Of a stretch of DNA of 64,000 bases, positions 25,530 to 35,334 are shown in pieces. Under the pieces are notes generated by a model that had not been told where the DNA came from, searched no databases, and saw only the letters and a list, made by a program, of their open reading frames with translations. The position numbers and the translations under genes are program-made. The DNA comes from Bathymodiolus brooksi. Lineage: Eukaryota; Mollusca; Bivalvia; Mytilida; Modiolidae. Location: the NCBI GenBank assembly GCA_963680875.1, contig OY804578.1, forward strand, positions 2,356,001 to 2,420,000, written 5' to 3'. Position 1 is the first letter of the stretch. Each line of letters opens with the position of its first letter.

Positions 25530-26380
25530 TCTGTCATAGACTTGTTGCGCTCTCGACCGACTTCAATGAGAAATTCCGAGAGCTTCAAATGTATGGTACT
25601 AACTTAATTCCTGGCCGTGGACAATGTGAATTCTGTCATAGACTTTGTGAGATTCAAATGTATGGCACTCACGTTCTTGGCCGAGGTCAATGTGCATTCT
25701 GTCATAGACTTCATGGTATTCAAATGTATTGTAGTACTTACGTTCTAGGTTGACCTCAATGAGAATTCTGTCATATACATTTTTGCGTTCTCGGCCTATC
25801 GCAATGAGAATTCTATCATAGACTTTGTGAGATTCAAATGTATTGTACTTACGTTCTGTGCTGACCTCAATGAGAATTCTATCATAGACTTTGTGAGATT
25901 CAAATGTATTGTACTTACGTTCTTGGTTGACCTCAATGAGAATTATATCATAGACTTTGTGAGATTCAAATGTATTGTACTTACGTTCTTGGTTGACCTC
26001 AATGAGAATTCTATCATAGACTTTGTGAGATTCAAATGTATTGTACTTACGTTCTGTGCTGACCTCAATGAGAATTCTATCATAGACTTTGTGAGATTCA
26101 AATGTATTGTACTTACGTTCTGTGCTGACCTCAATGAGAATTCTATCATAGACTTTGTGAGATTCAAATGTATTGTACTTACGTTCTTGGTTGACCTCAA
26201 TGAGAATTCTATCATAGACTTTGTGAGATTCAAATGTATTGTACTTACGTTCTGTGCTGACCTCAATGAGAATTCTATCATAGACTTTGTGAGATTCAAA
26301 TGTATTGTACTTACGTTCTGGGCTGACCTCAATGAGAATTCTATCATAGACTTTGTGAGATTCAAATGTATGAAATTGAG
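25530..26380 (-). repeat. 66-bp tandem repeat of the Ig exon end plus splice donor
   Basis: The unit holds the last coding segment of the Ig exon (FESHKVYDRILIEV) and GAAC/GTAAGT with the first intron bases. Eight successive donors are exactly 66 bp apart between 26,315 and 25,853. Older units beyond are diverged: one lost 21 bp, one gained 3 bp and one lost its donor. A very degenerate unit lies at about 25,530-25,598. Read through, each unit adds 22 residues (RKYNTFESHKVYDRILIEVS plus TE), and the frame stays open to a TAG at 25,599. Confidence 0.95.
25673..26315 (-). promoter_or_regulatory. series of ten candidate 5' splice donors
   Basis: Exon ends at 26,315, 26,249, 26,183, 26,117, 26,051, 25,985, 25,919, 25,853 and 25,742 are each followed by GTAAGT; that at 25,673 is followed by GTGAGT. 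All follow GAAC and all are phase 1. Between 25,853 and 25,742 one unit has GCAAAA in place of the donor, and the last unit (about 25,607) has TTAAGT, so these two are probably inactive. Which donors are used cannot be told from sequence. Confidence 0.8.
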
Positions 26381-26668
26381 CTTCGCATGTAATGCTCCTG
26401 TTATTGAATGACTTTGAAACATTAAGAATGTCCATGATGTATTTATTGTTTAATCTGTCACATGAAGCACTGTAAATAGTTCTATTGGTAATTTGTATCT
26501 GATCACATCGGCCATCATTAGTTATCCAGTACACAATCGGTGTTGTATCTCTAGTATACTGTACTACTACTGGATGTCCTGTTATTATACAAGTTAACTG
26601 TAGTTCTTCCCCTTCCTTAACTGGCATAGATTTATCAGCTGTTAAAGTCGCTGTTTGTGGATATATAT
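26315..26668 (-). CDS. immunoglobulin-domain exon
   Basis: Encodes one Ig-like domain, extracellular by inference. The exon starts after TTTATTATTCAG and, at the first donor, ends GAAC/GTAAGT. It is 354 nt with phase 1 on both sides, the classic Ig-domain cassette. Counting the split codon as residue 1, the B-strand cysteine is C27 (LQLTC), the C-strand tryptophan is W48 (VYWI) and the F-strand cysteine is C95 (SITCEAQF), with the G strand KVYDRILIEV following. C55 and C70 could form a second disulfide. N-glycosylation sequons are visible at N62 (NRT), N83 (NVS) and N90 (NRS). Downstream copies of its last 66 bp supply alternative donors at 26,249, 26,183, 26,117, 26,051, 25,985, 25,919, 25,853, 25,742 and 25,673, all in the same phase. 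The exact Ig protein family is not recognisable. Confidence 0.85.
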
Positions 26669-26720
26669 CTGAATAATAAAGTTATAAATTCTGATTTTCA
26701 TAATATGTCCATATTTATCG

Positions 26721-28300
26721 TTTGTAACTATTTATCTACAAACTCATCTAATACAGCATGGCTGAGTTTGTAATTATTTATACACACATCCATCAATTAC
26801 AATATGGCTGAGTTTGTAATTATCTATACATACATCCATCAATTACAATATGGTTGAGTTTGTAATTATTTATACACACATACATCAATTACAATATGGC
26901 TGAGTTTGTAATTATTTATACACACATACATCAATTACAATATGGCTGAGTTTATAATTATTTATACACACATACATCAATTACAATATGGCCGAGTTTG
27001 TAATTATTCATACACACATCCATCAATTACAATATGGCTGAGTTTGTAATTATTTATACTCACATCCATCAATTACAATATGGCTGAGTTTGTAATTATT
27101 TATACACACATCCATCAATTATAATATGGCTGAGATTGTAATTATTTATTCATACATCCATCAATTACAATATGGCTGAGTTTGTAATTATTTATACACA
27201 CATCCATCAATTACAATATGGCTGAGTTTGTAATTATCTATACATACATCCATCAATTACAATATGGTTGAGTTTGTAATTATTTATACACACATACATC
27301 AATTACAATATGGCTGAGTTTGTAATTATTTATACACACATACATCAATTACAATATGGCTGAGTTTATAATTATTTATACACACATACATCAATTACAA
27401 TATGGCCGAGTTTGTAATTATTCATACACACATCCATCAATTACAATATGGCTGAGTTTGTAATTATTTATACTCACATCCATCAATTACAATATGGCTG
27501 AGTTTGTAATTATTTATACACACATCCATCAATTATAATATGGCTGAGATTGTAATTATTTATTCATACATCCATCAATTACAATATGGCTGAGTTTGTA
27601 ATTATTTATACACACATCCATCAATTACAATATGGCTGAGTTTGTAATTATTTATACACACAGCCATCAATTACAACATTGCTGAGTTTGTAATTATTTA
27701 TACACACATCCATCAATTACAACATTGCTGAGTTTGTAATTATTTATACACACATCCATCAATTACAATATGGCTGAGTTTGTAATTACTTATACACACA
27801 TCCATCAATTACAATATGGCTGAGTTTGTAATTATTTATACACACATTCATCAATTACAACATTGCTGAGTTTGTAATTATTTATACACACATCCATCAA
27901 TTACAATATGGCTGAGTTTGTAATTTTTTATATACACATCCATCAATTACAATATGGCTGAGTTTGTAATTATTTATACACACATCCATCAATTACAACA
28001 TTGCTGAGCTTGTAATTATTTATACACACATCCATCAATTACAATATGGCTGAGTTTGTAATTATTTATACACACATCCATCAATTACAATATGGCTGAG
28101 TTTGTAATTATTCATACACACATCCATCAATTACAATATGGCTGAATTTGTAATTATTTATACACACATCCATCAATTACAATATGGCTGAGTTTGTAAT
28201 TATTTATACACACATCCATCAATTACAATATGGCTGAGTTTGTAATTATTTATACACACATCCATCAATTACAACATTGCTGAGTTTGTAATTATTCATC
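26721..28300. repeat. 46-bp minisatellite in the Ig gene intron, about 34 copies
   Basis: Units of ACAATATGGCTGAGTTTGTA followed by ATTATTTATACACACATCCA and TCAATT. It fills most of the first intron of the Ig gene. A nine-unit block (414 bp) is duplicated in tandem: TATCTATACATACATCC at 26,821 recurs at 27,235, with the same ordered series of rare variants after each. Confidence 0.96.
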
Positions 28301-28440
28301 CAGAGTGTTAAACCCAAAACAACAAAACAAAAGACCTTTTTAAAAACAACTTTGTGCTTTGATTGACTATATGTATAATTTACCATGCTATATCGGTACA
28401 AAGTTAAAATACCAATTAGAGGACAGTGTACTTACAAAGG

Positions 28441-28600
28441 TTAATATCAGTCCACCCTGACATAATTCTTGGTATTGTGTATACATTGTAATATCAGTCC
28501 ACACTGACATAATTCTTGGTATTGTGTATACATTGTAATATCAGTCCACCCTGACATAATTCTTGGTATTGTGTATACATTGTAATACTTACATCAGTCC
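28441..28600. repeat. 47-bp tandem repeat, 3 copies
   Basis: TAATATCAGTCCACMCTGAC followed by ATAATTCTTGGTATTGTGTA and TACATTG. On the minus strand GTAAGT lies at each end of the array (near 28,435 and 28,590), but no adjoining frame fits the Ig gene phase, so I call no exon here. Confidence 0.9.
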
Positions 28601-28658
28601 CACATGTATCATGTAAATATGAACAATTTGTTAGTTTTCTATGTCACTGAATGCTTAC

Positions 28659-28716
28659 CCATTACACAAAAGACTACTATAAAGACACACCAGTCTAACA
28701 CATACACAGTCGCCAT
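28659..28716 (-). CDS. signal-peptide first exon of the Ig gene
   Basis: ATG at 28,716 opens 19 codons plus one nucleotide, encoding MATVYVLDWCVFIVVFCVM, then ATGG/GTAAGC. The run VFIVVFCVM is a typical signal-peptide core for the secretory pathway, and cleavage would fall near the exon junction. The phase 1 donor joins the phase 1 Ig exon acceptor, giving GAT (Asp) at the junction and then IYPQTATLTADKS. The 5' untranslated region upstream is AT-rich, and no promoter motif can be assigned. Other exons between this and the Ig exon cannot be excluded, but none is visible. Confidence 0.7.
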
Positions 28717-29395
28717 TGTCTTTTATAAATAATACACATTTAATAAACAGTAATAATTTAAGTTTTCATATTAAATTATAACTTTTATCTCGGACTATAA
28801 ACAAAGTCATAAATCTACATATATTATTGTTGACATTTGGTAATGTCCATTTAAACATAAGATAGTTCCTGTGTAAGATTTGATAAAGACTTATAAAATG
28901 TAGGTTGACGCCCAATAACTACAATCTTATCGTTCATGTACACAATACTAGTATATACCTGTACTCCCTTAAGTAATGAATGTACAATCACTGTTGTCAC
29001 TTTATATTTAAAATTATTCCATTGCTAAAACCAATCTGAAACGTTTTGCATTAAAAGCAAGAATCATCCTGCCACATTTATCTTTAAAACTATTTAATAA
29101 TGTTCAGTTCAGTAAACATTATTTCGTATTTGCAGTTTTAAGATCTAAAACGTCATCTTTCAAAGTCTAAAATCTAAAACAATTATCACAGTTTATTGTA
29201 ATGGATTCTTGGGCAATCCCCGGACGGCTCTCCCCTCCCCCTTTTCGCAATGCTAGATCCGTTTCTTCATTGTTGTCTGTATTTTGTCTCTATCACTCTC
29301 CAGAAGCTTCGTTCTCTCAATATGTAATTTGAACATTAATCTCCTTGATAGACCTTCGAGTCTGGCTACGCTGGCTGAGTTTTTCTTGGTAGGTT
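28717..29395 (-). other. AT-rich sequence, probable 3' tail of the LINE remnant
   Basis: No gene seen. On the minus strand it follows the stop of the LINE fragment at 29,396 and holds a CCCGGGGATTGCCC-like GC patch near 29,200-29,230 followed by AATAAACTG. This looks like a retroelement 3' region, but its end was not located. Confidence 0.35.
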
Positions 29396-29640
29396 TCACC
29401 TTGATCGTATATTGTCCATTAGCAGTTGTAGTTGGTCAACTTCGCTCAGGTCCGTAAAATTTTCATTATTTTGGAACTCATTTTGCCATATAGCGTTGAT
29501 CTCGGACAGTAAAGCTACTCTCTCCGACTGTAGTTGTTCACATTGGAGAATGAAGTGTATTACATTCTCTTCTGCTGCTCCGCATACATAGTAGGCATGT
29601 TGGGTCAGTTTCGCTCTCACCTATGTGCTGTCCATTTACA
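29396..29640 (-). pseudogene. LINE reverse-transcriptase C-terminal fragment
   Basis: Minus-strand frame of 74 codons with GAAEENVIHFILQCEQLQSE, matching the zinc-binding tail of non-LTR retrotransposon polymerases (C-x2-C ... E-x3-H-F-x2-x-C). The upstream cysteine pair lies in a different frame (DPTCLLC), so a frameshift separates them near 29,580. Only this C-terminal part is present, consistent with 5' truncation. Gene-like start codons are absent, so it is a dead fragment. Confidence 0.75.
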
Positions 29641-30201
29641 TTGTGCACAACAGACGACACACATTTCACAAGATGACAGAAAATCAATAATCGCTCTCTG
29701 TGATCTTTGTCCAAAGATACACGTATTTATGTTTTTCCTATAATAAGGACATACTTATTAATGTTGGAACATTCAGATTAAAATGTTATCAGTCTCACCT
29801 TTTAACAAAACCACTGCCCTTTATATACGTCCTTGGACACATGTACACAATATACATTTAATATATTTTGCAAAAAATGATAATTTCACACATATACAAT
29901 TAATTCAAACCCATACTATAATTTATTTAATACAAGTTTTGCATCACCTACAAAATATTAAAAGCTTTAAAATTTATTTTCAACTATTACTTCAGAACGT
30001 TGTTTATCTATTGGAGTATTGGGAGTTGACCTACTGTTAAGCAATTTTTCATATAAATTATAAATAGTATATATAAAACATACATACAGTGTACCCATAT
30101 TTTAATATCCATCATTCCTTTTTGTATTTAAAGAATAATAAATTTTGCAGTCAAATTGTTAAACTCGTTTTAGGTTAAGAAGATAAAGAAAAATTACTTA
30201 C
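29641..30201. other. AT-rich intergenic or intronic sequence
   Basis: Contains an 85-codon plus-strand frame (29,783-30,040) of low-complexity composition rich in I, L, H and N with no motif. If the zinc-finger exon upstream is real, this is the start of its first intron. Confidence 0.35.
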
Positions 30202-30328
30202 CAGTATTACACAAACGATGCTGCCACTGGAAACAAGATTCACACTCTAAAGCGTGTTGTCGAGGTCGAACCTCCTGGTCACAAACTACACAAGGGAATG
30301 GCATTTTGATTAATGAATCTTGTGACAT
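30202..30328 (-). CDS. PHD-type zinc-finger first exon
   Basis: An open minus-strand exon ends ACTG/GTAAGT at 30,202 (phase 1). From the ATG at 30,304 it encodes 34 residues beginning MPFPCVVCDQEV. An in-frame ATG eight codons upstream (30,328, MSQDSLIK) is the other possible start. Counting from the downstream ATG, the ligand pattern is C5-x2-C8, C21-x2-C24, H29-x2-C32, the first part of a PHD-like Cys4-His-Cys finger, with W27 before the histidine. I recall similar fingers at the start of mollusc proteins that carry a transposase-derived or FLYWCH-like region, but this is not tested here. A TATAAAAAG sequence lies just upstream of 30,328. No following exon was found, so it may be an orphan or part of a longer gene interrupted by repeats. 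Confidence 0.6.
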
Positions 30329-30760
30329 AGCACCTCTTTTTATACATACTCACCGAAAGATCAAAGAATTTCTCAAACTGAGTATATTGTTACAACACTT
30401 TTCTCAATATGCACAAGTTTGCAAAAGCTTGGGTCGGACAGGTTCCTATGAAAGCATGCAGCAACAACAATTAATTAGTAATCGACAGATCAAAGAATAA
30501 AAATAATTACAATTTTCAATTTTTTTTTATTAATTTCTCTTTATTATTTTTTTGTAGTTTAATTAGTAACAATTGACCAATAATTATTAAATATTATAAT
30601 ATAACATGATGATGATGTTAACTCCATTGTTTATCATATATTTTTATTATTGTGATTTTATTTTTATGTTATTATTTTTTTTTTGTATACAACTAATAAA
30701 TAAATAGTTACCAAAAAATTGTCGAAAAAGACTTCATCTACTATTATATAATAGCGATTA
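30329..30760. other. AT-rich intergenic sequence
   Basis: Poly-T and TTATT-rich sequence upstream of the zinc-finger exon, with a plus-strand 64-codon frame (30,306-30,500) that is mostly the complement of that exon and its flank. No supported gene. Confidence 0.4.
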
Positions 30761-30779
30761 AGTGGGGCGAAACGTCCCG

Positions 30780-31045
30780 GTACCGACTTGAGCTACAAAT
30801 CTTGTTCCAGAGCGCCTAGTTTGTAGAACTGGAGATGCTACCCCTTCTGGCACACCATGTCTATTAGACTATATATGCTTACCCTCTTTCAGAGCACTTG
30901 GTCTGTAGAATAGGAAATGCTAATCACATTCCGTAGCACGGTGTCAGTCGAACCGGAAATGCTAACCCTTCCGGAGCAGCACCTGTTCTCTAGAACAGGA
31001 GATGCTAGCCCACTTACGGAGCACCTGGTCTCGCTCCTGGTTTTT
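30780..31045 (+). repeat. degenerate tandem repeat, about 4-5 copies
   Basis: Repeats of roughly 55-65 bp with GAGCACCTGGTCT, TGTAGAACTGGAGATGCTA and CCCTTCTGG-like landmarks, all diverged. The GGAGCACCTG core also occurs in dispersed repeat family 1, so this is probably an expanded part of that family. Confidence 0.65.
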
Positions 31046-31554
31046 GTTTGAATTTGTATTGTCTGAACATTTGCTATGCTGCTGTTTTGCCATCAATGAA
31101 AATGGTGCTTCCGAGACTATGAAAATGTTGTAATTTAAAACTATTTTACTTGCTCAAGCAGTCCGATTGGTCTAAAAAGGTACTAAACAGAATTTATAAA
31201 TTAAATATTCATGACATCGGGTCACTCCGATGTGACCCGTAATGGAGTTTTCTCAGAACTCCCATGCTGTGTAAAATTGAGCGAGTGAGAAATGGGACTG
31301 TAATCCCTTTTTTATCTGGATCACCTCTTTACTCTAATATTTCTCCGTACATGTGTACTAATACTGGTTTCTGTTTCTGTTTCTGCCATATGATTGCCTC
31401 CTTCATCATATTGAATATTATGCAATTTTGATTTTTGTGCGGCATGCCCAACGAATAGTGAAGCCAACATTTAAATTAGTTTCCAAATAGATGATAATAA
31501 ATAATAATAACCAAATTTGAATTTACAATTTACAATTAAAACTATATACAGTTG
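31046..31554. other. single-copy sequence with one hairpin
   Basis: No gene seen. At 31,218-31,239 CGGGTCAC and GTGACCCG form a perfect 8-bp inverted repeat around TCCGAT, overlapping a second one (CATCGG/CCGATG). The right end is ATAATAATAA-rich and is probably the tail of the LINE fragment that follows on the minus strand. Confidence 0.4.
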
Positions 31555-31908
31555 TCACTGTCTGGAATATAGGGACACGAGCCTTGCCTTAAAGGCCACA
31601 GGTGTGTCCAACTCAACAATGTCTGGAGCTAGTAGGTTCCAGTCTCGTACTGTTCTTGGAAAGAATGACATTTTCCTGGTGTCAATACGGGAGGATGGTA
31701 TCTGGAATGACCTGTTGTGTGATTTTCTGGTTTTTCGGCCTGTTGGAATTAGCCTGTTTTCCTTGTTGATGGCTACAAGTTCTCTATCGATTTTATATAG
31801 CATCACAAGTCTAGCGTCCTTTCTTCTGTCTGCAAGTGGTATGCTGTTTTCGTCTATGTCGTATACAGTAAAAATTGTTGCACGTATGCTTATCCCACAT
31901 CATAGACA
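31555..31908 (-). pseudogene. jockey/CR1-like LINE 3' end fragment
   Basis: Minus-strand frame open from a TGA at about 31,908 to the TGA at 31,555. It contains LADRRKDARLVMLYKI, then MSFFPRTVRDWNLLAP and AFKARL, the characteristic C-terminal end of jockey- or CR1-like non-LTR polymerases. An upstream stop and the absence of the catalytic domain show a 5'-truncated insertion. The downstream tail is rich in TTATTATTATT, as expected for such elements. Confidence 0.85.
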
Positions 31909-32144
31909 ACCAGTTTATTTGGCTTCACATGTTGTTTTCTTTCCTTTTATCAACTATCGTAATCCTTTATGCCCCATGGCAGACACATTAGATGTCGTAT
32001 AAGTTAGATGATAAGAAGCCATAAATCGTGGGACTACACAGAACACAGCATACTATATAACCACAGAACGTCGACATAGGCTTCCTCTTGTACAAGTCTT
32101 TCTGTAAGCATGTTAACTATTAAGTTGAAGTCATCACTTATGAC
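31909..32144. other. single-copy sequence, no gene seen
   Basis: Short stretch between the LINE fragment and a dispersed repeat. No open frame of note. Confidence 0.35.
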
Positions 32145-32480
32145 AGTTTTAAGTTCGCCACCATGAATTGGTTAATCGCTACAGAATATCTGTGTCACAA
32201 ATAACCACCTACATGTTTCACTTGTTGTAAGCACTTCATGGTCCTTTTCCTCATTCATGACTTATTACCGAGTTTGTAACTAGAGCAACACGACGGGTGC
32301 CACTAGTGGAGCAGGGACTGATTACCCTTCTGGGGCACCTGAATTCATCCCCGGTTTTTAGTGGGGTTCGTGTTCTGTTAGATCATTCTTTGTCCTTTTT
32401 TTCTTTGGCCATTGTGTTGTCGGTCCCTCGATTTACGAATTTTGATTATCCCTTTGGTATCTTCAAATTCTTCTTACAAA
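32145..32480 (+). repeat. dispersed repeat family 1, copy 4
   Basis: GCCACCATGAATTGGTTAAT, GAATATCTGTGTCACAAAT, TTTCACTTGTTGTAAGCACT, CATTCATGACTTATTACCGA, GGGGCACCTGAATTCATCCC and CCCTTTGGTATCTTC. This is the most complete copy of the family in the window. Confidence 0.7.
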
Positions 32481-32708
32481 TCTGACTGGCAATACAAAAA
32501 GAACAGGTCTAAATTATTGTTTATTATCCTGCAATTGTATGATTTTGAGCATTGATAAAGGAGTTCAAATAAACTTCAGTGTTATTTTATCATGGACCTA
32601 ATAAAACATTTCTGGTACCTGAATCATGTAAGAGTGACAGAAAGAAACGATAACAGTATATACATGTAAGCTCTGATGTCACAGATGATGCCAATGAAAA
32701 CTATTAAC
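32481..32708. other. single-copy sequence, no gene seen
   Basis: AT-rich spacer up to the left end of the pearl-like element. Confidence 0.35.
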
Positions 32709-33236
32709 TAGAGGCTCAGTGGGCCGAGCCTGTGTCGCTCACCTTTTATTCTGCTTTGAGGAAACTTAATACACAACCTTCCATACATGTAGATGCTTCC
32801 TACCAAGTTTCGGTTCATTTGGCTAGGCAGTTTCAAGGAGAAGATTTTTTAGATATCGACCAATCAGAAACAAGAATTGCCTGTGGTGGCCATGTTTGTT
32901 AAATGATCGGGACGAAATGAGCAATCTTCATAGTGGACATTCCATAGATGCTTCCTGTCATGTTTTGGTTAATTTGGCCAAGCGGTTTCAGAGGAGATTT
33001 TTAAAAATTGACCAATCAGAAACAAGAATTGCCTGTGGAGGGCCATGTTTGGTAATGGATCATAACAAAATGTGCACTCTTCAGAGAGGACCTTCCATAG
33101 ATGCTTCCTACTAAGTTTCAGTTCATTTGGTTGATGGGTTTCAGAGGAGAAGATTAAAATGTGAAAAGTTAACAGATGACAGACAACAAATGACGGATGC
33201 CAAAAGCCCACATTGCCTTTGGCAAGGTGAGCTAAA
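32709..33236 (+). mobile_element. pearl/Helentron-like element, unit 1
   Basis: Starts ACTAGAGGCTCAGTGGGCCG with a GGCTC/GAGCC hairpin and GTGTCGCTCACC. It contains two and a bit copies of a roughly 155-bp repeat (GATGCTTCCTACYAAGTTTC, CCAATCAGAAACAAGAATTG) and ends in a hairpin around GGCAAGGTGAGCTAAAAA. Bivalve pearl elements with a core of about 160 bp have this layout and are regarded as non-autonomous Helentrons; the match is from memory. There is no protein-coding gene, and open frames on either strand are incidental. Confidence 0.6.
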
Positions 33237-33390
33237 AAGAATATTAAAATGTGAATACCTACATGTAATGTATAGTATAAACATGTTACACTATATCAGC
33301 ATTAGTTAATTTCTAAGGGAGAGAATGGCAAGTGCTATCTTTCTTTTAACAGTTTAATGCAAGAGTTATCTCCCTTTTAACAGCTTACTA
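33237..33390. other. spacer between element units
   Basis: Short AT-rich sequence with a repeated GAGTTATCTCCCTTTTAACAG / CTATCTTTCTTTTAACAG pair, and no gene. Confidence 0.4.
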
Positions 33391-34931
33391 CAATGGAGAA
33401 GTTTTTTAGAAATGAACCAATCAGAAACAAGAATTGCCAGTGGCGGCCATATTTGTTAACGGATCGGGATGAAATGAGCAATGTTTATAGAGGACCTTCC
33501 ATAGATGCTTCCTACCAAGTTTCGATTTATTTGGCCAAGTGGTTTCGTTTGACATCGAAAGTTGATGGAAAATAGGGGTGTTACACATAATTTTGAAAGT
33601 GGGCCACCCAAAGATCATTTTAACTAAAATTTCTGAGCAAAAGATTTTGATGTGATTTTTATCTCATAATATTCCTAAACGGAATAAACTGGCTGAAAAA
33701 ATCTCACAGAAAAACCCAGAATATATGTTAAACTACTCATTGCCATGTAGCTGCGGTAAAAATTTGAGTTCATTTTGATTTGTAATGAACCAGAAATTGA
33801 TAACTAAAGAAATTCTATTTTTGGTAACAGCAGCCATTTTGAATGGAGGGTGGCGCTGTCGGACACAATATTGAAAAGGGACCACCCAAGGACCATCCCA
33901 GCCAAATTTGCTTTAATTTGGTTCAGCAGTTTGAGAGGAGAAGATTTAAATGTGATCTTTTACCAAAATATGCCTAATTTGCATAATCGGTATAAATCGG
34001 CTGAAAGAAAAATTTCACAGAAAAACCTGGAATGTATGCTAAACTACTCCTTGCCATGTAGCTGCAGTTAAAATTTGAGCTCATTTTGACTTATACTAAA
34101 GCAGCAATGGACAATTGAAGAAATTTCTATTTTTAGTAACAGCAGCCATCTTGAATGGAGGGCGGGACTGTCAAACACAATTTTAAAAGAGACCCACCCA
34201 GGGACCATCCCTGCCAGGTTTAGTTTAATTTGGTTCAGCGGTTTCTGAGGAGAAGATTTAAATGTGATCTTTTATCAAAATATGCCTAATTTGCATAATT
34301 GGTATAAATCGGCTGAAAGAAAAATTTCACAGAAAAACCCAGAATATGTGTTAAACTACTCCTTGCCATGTAGCTGCAGTTAAAATTTGAGCTCATTTTG
34401 ACTTATACTAAAGCAGCAATGGACAATTGAAGAAATTTCTATTTTTAGTAACATCAGTCATCTTGAACGGGGGACGGTCGGAACAAAAAGTAACAACACT
34501 TGATAAGGACCTTGCAAGGAACATTTCTGCCAAGTATGGTTCTAATCCATCCAGTGGTTCTTGAGAAGAAGTTTGTTTTACATATTTCCCATGGGGTCGC
34601 TATATTAAATTATGTCCCCCGCTGGTGGCCATCTTGGATTTTCAATCGGTTCAAAAAGTAACAACACTTGGTTAGCAGCTTGCAATGATCATTCATGACA
34701 ATTTTCAATTCCATCCTCCATGTAATATTGGAGAAGAAGATCATTAAAAATTTCAGCCAATCAGAGGCTTCTATGGCCCCTGGTGGCCATGTTGGATAAC
34801 CGATCGTAACGAAAGTACCAACACTTGGCTAGACCATGCAAATGAACATTCCTGCCATGTTTGGTCCCATTTGTTTCAGTGTTCTCTAGAAGATTGAAAT
34901 GTTTCCGGACGGACGATGGTCAGGTGAGCTA
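33391..34931 (+). mobile_element. pearl/Helentron-like element, unit 2 with 312-bp repeats
   Basis: Begins with a 155-bp-type copy, then carries about three copies of a second repeat of roughly 250-312 bp (GACCATCCC at 33,891 and 34,203; AAACTACTCCTTGCCATGTA and CAGCAGCCATCTTGAATGGA in each). More diverged copies follow, and it ends GACGATGGTCAGGTGAGCTA at 34,931. It shares the GGTGAGCTA terminus with unit 1. Non-coding. Confidence 0.55.
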
Positions 34932-35334
34932 ATGAGAGGGTACTTGTGAGGATGAAGACTTTTGGGGTGCAAATTTGTACAGAATGGATTTACGGGTAGC
35001 AACTTTCTTGGCCATGCAGTGGGGACATTATGTCCAAACAACTCGGAAACGACCGATTGATCACGTAGATTTGTCTGGTATCCTAATCAAGAGAGATAAA
35101 ATTGAGAAGGGAACCAGACTATTAAATTGAAATTTTACGATCTTGGCTTTGTCGGTCGTACATGTCCACTCAACCGTTACTTGTGAGCTGTATTGTTTTT
35201 ATCTATTACTTATGAGCTTACAATGTCCATACTGGTGATTTTCCAATGTGATTTGTGGGATGCACCACATAAGTTGCATTTCTCCCCACAATTCTTGTTT
35301 GTACCTTAAAATCAACTCACAAGTACCCTCTCAT
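34932..35334. mobile_element. 403-bp MITE with perfect 19-bp TIRs
   Basis: ATGAGAGGGTACTTGTGAG at 34,932-34,950 is the exact reverse complement of 35,316-35,334. It sits precisely between the terminus of one pearl-like unit and the GGACGGACGACGGATGCC terminus-like sequence of the next. No clear target-site duplication is visible, so the superfamily is undetermined. There is no coding capacity. Confidence 0.65.

Larger units (their letters stand above)
24461..28716 (-). other. gene model: Ig-domain protein gene (front part)
   Basis: Minus-strand model joining a signal-peptide exon (28,716-28,659), an Ig-domain exon (26,668-26,315 or a downstream donor) and possibly a 36-nt exon (24,496-24,461). 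Every junction is phase 1, the usual phase for Ig-domain cassettes, which is the main support beyond splice consensus. Intron 1 contains a 46-bp minisatellite of 1.6 kb. No transmembrane or final exon was identified with confidence, so the protein could be secreted or membrane-bound. A hydrophobic open stretch at about 24,660-24,540 could be a membrane exon, but its phase does not fit cleanly. Confidence 0.65.

Noticed and set aside
25827..26411. 194-codon plus-strand frame across the Ig repeat
   Set aside because: Shadow of the 66-bp repeat. The minus strand carries the Ig domain, splice signals and matching phases.
28590..28640. Possible 43-nt exon on the minus strand before GTAAGT at about 28,590
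   Set aside because: It is open only in a phase that does not match the signal-peptide exon, and its acceptor is weak.
29783..30040. 85-codon plus-strand frame
   Set aside because: AT-rich, low complexity, with no splice context or motif.
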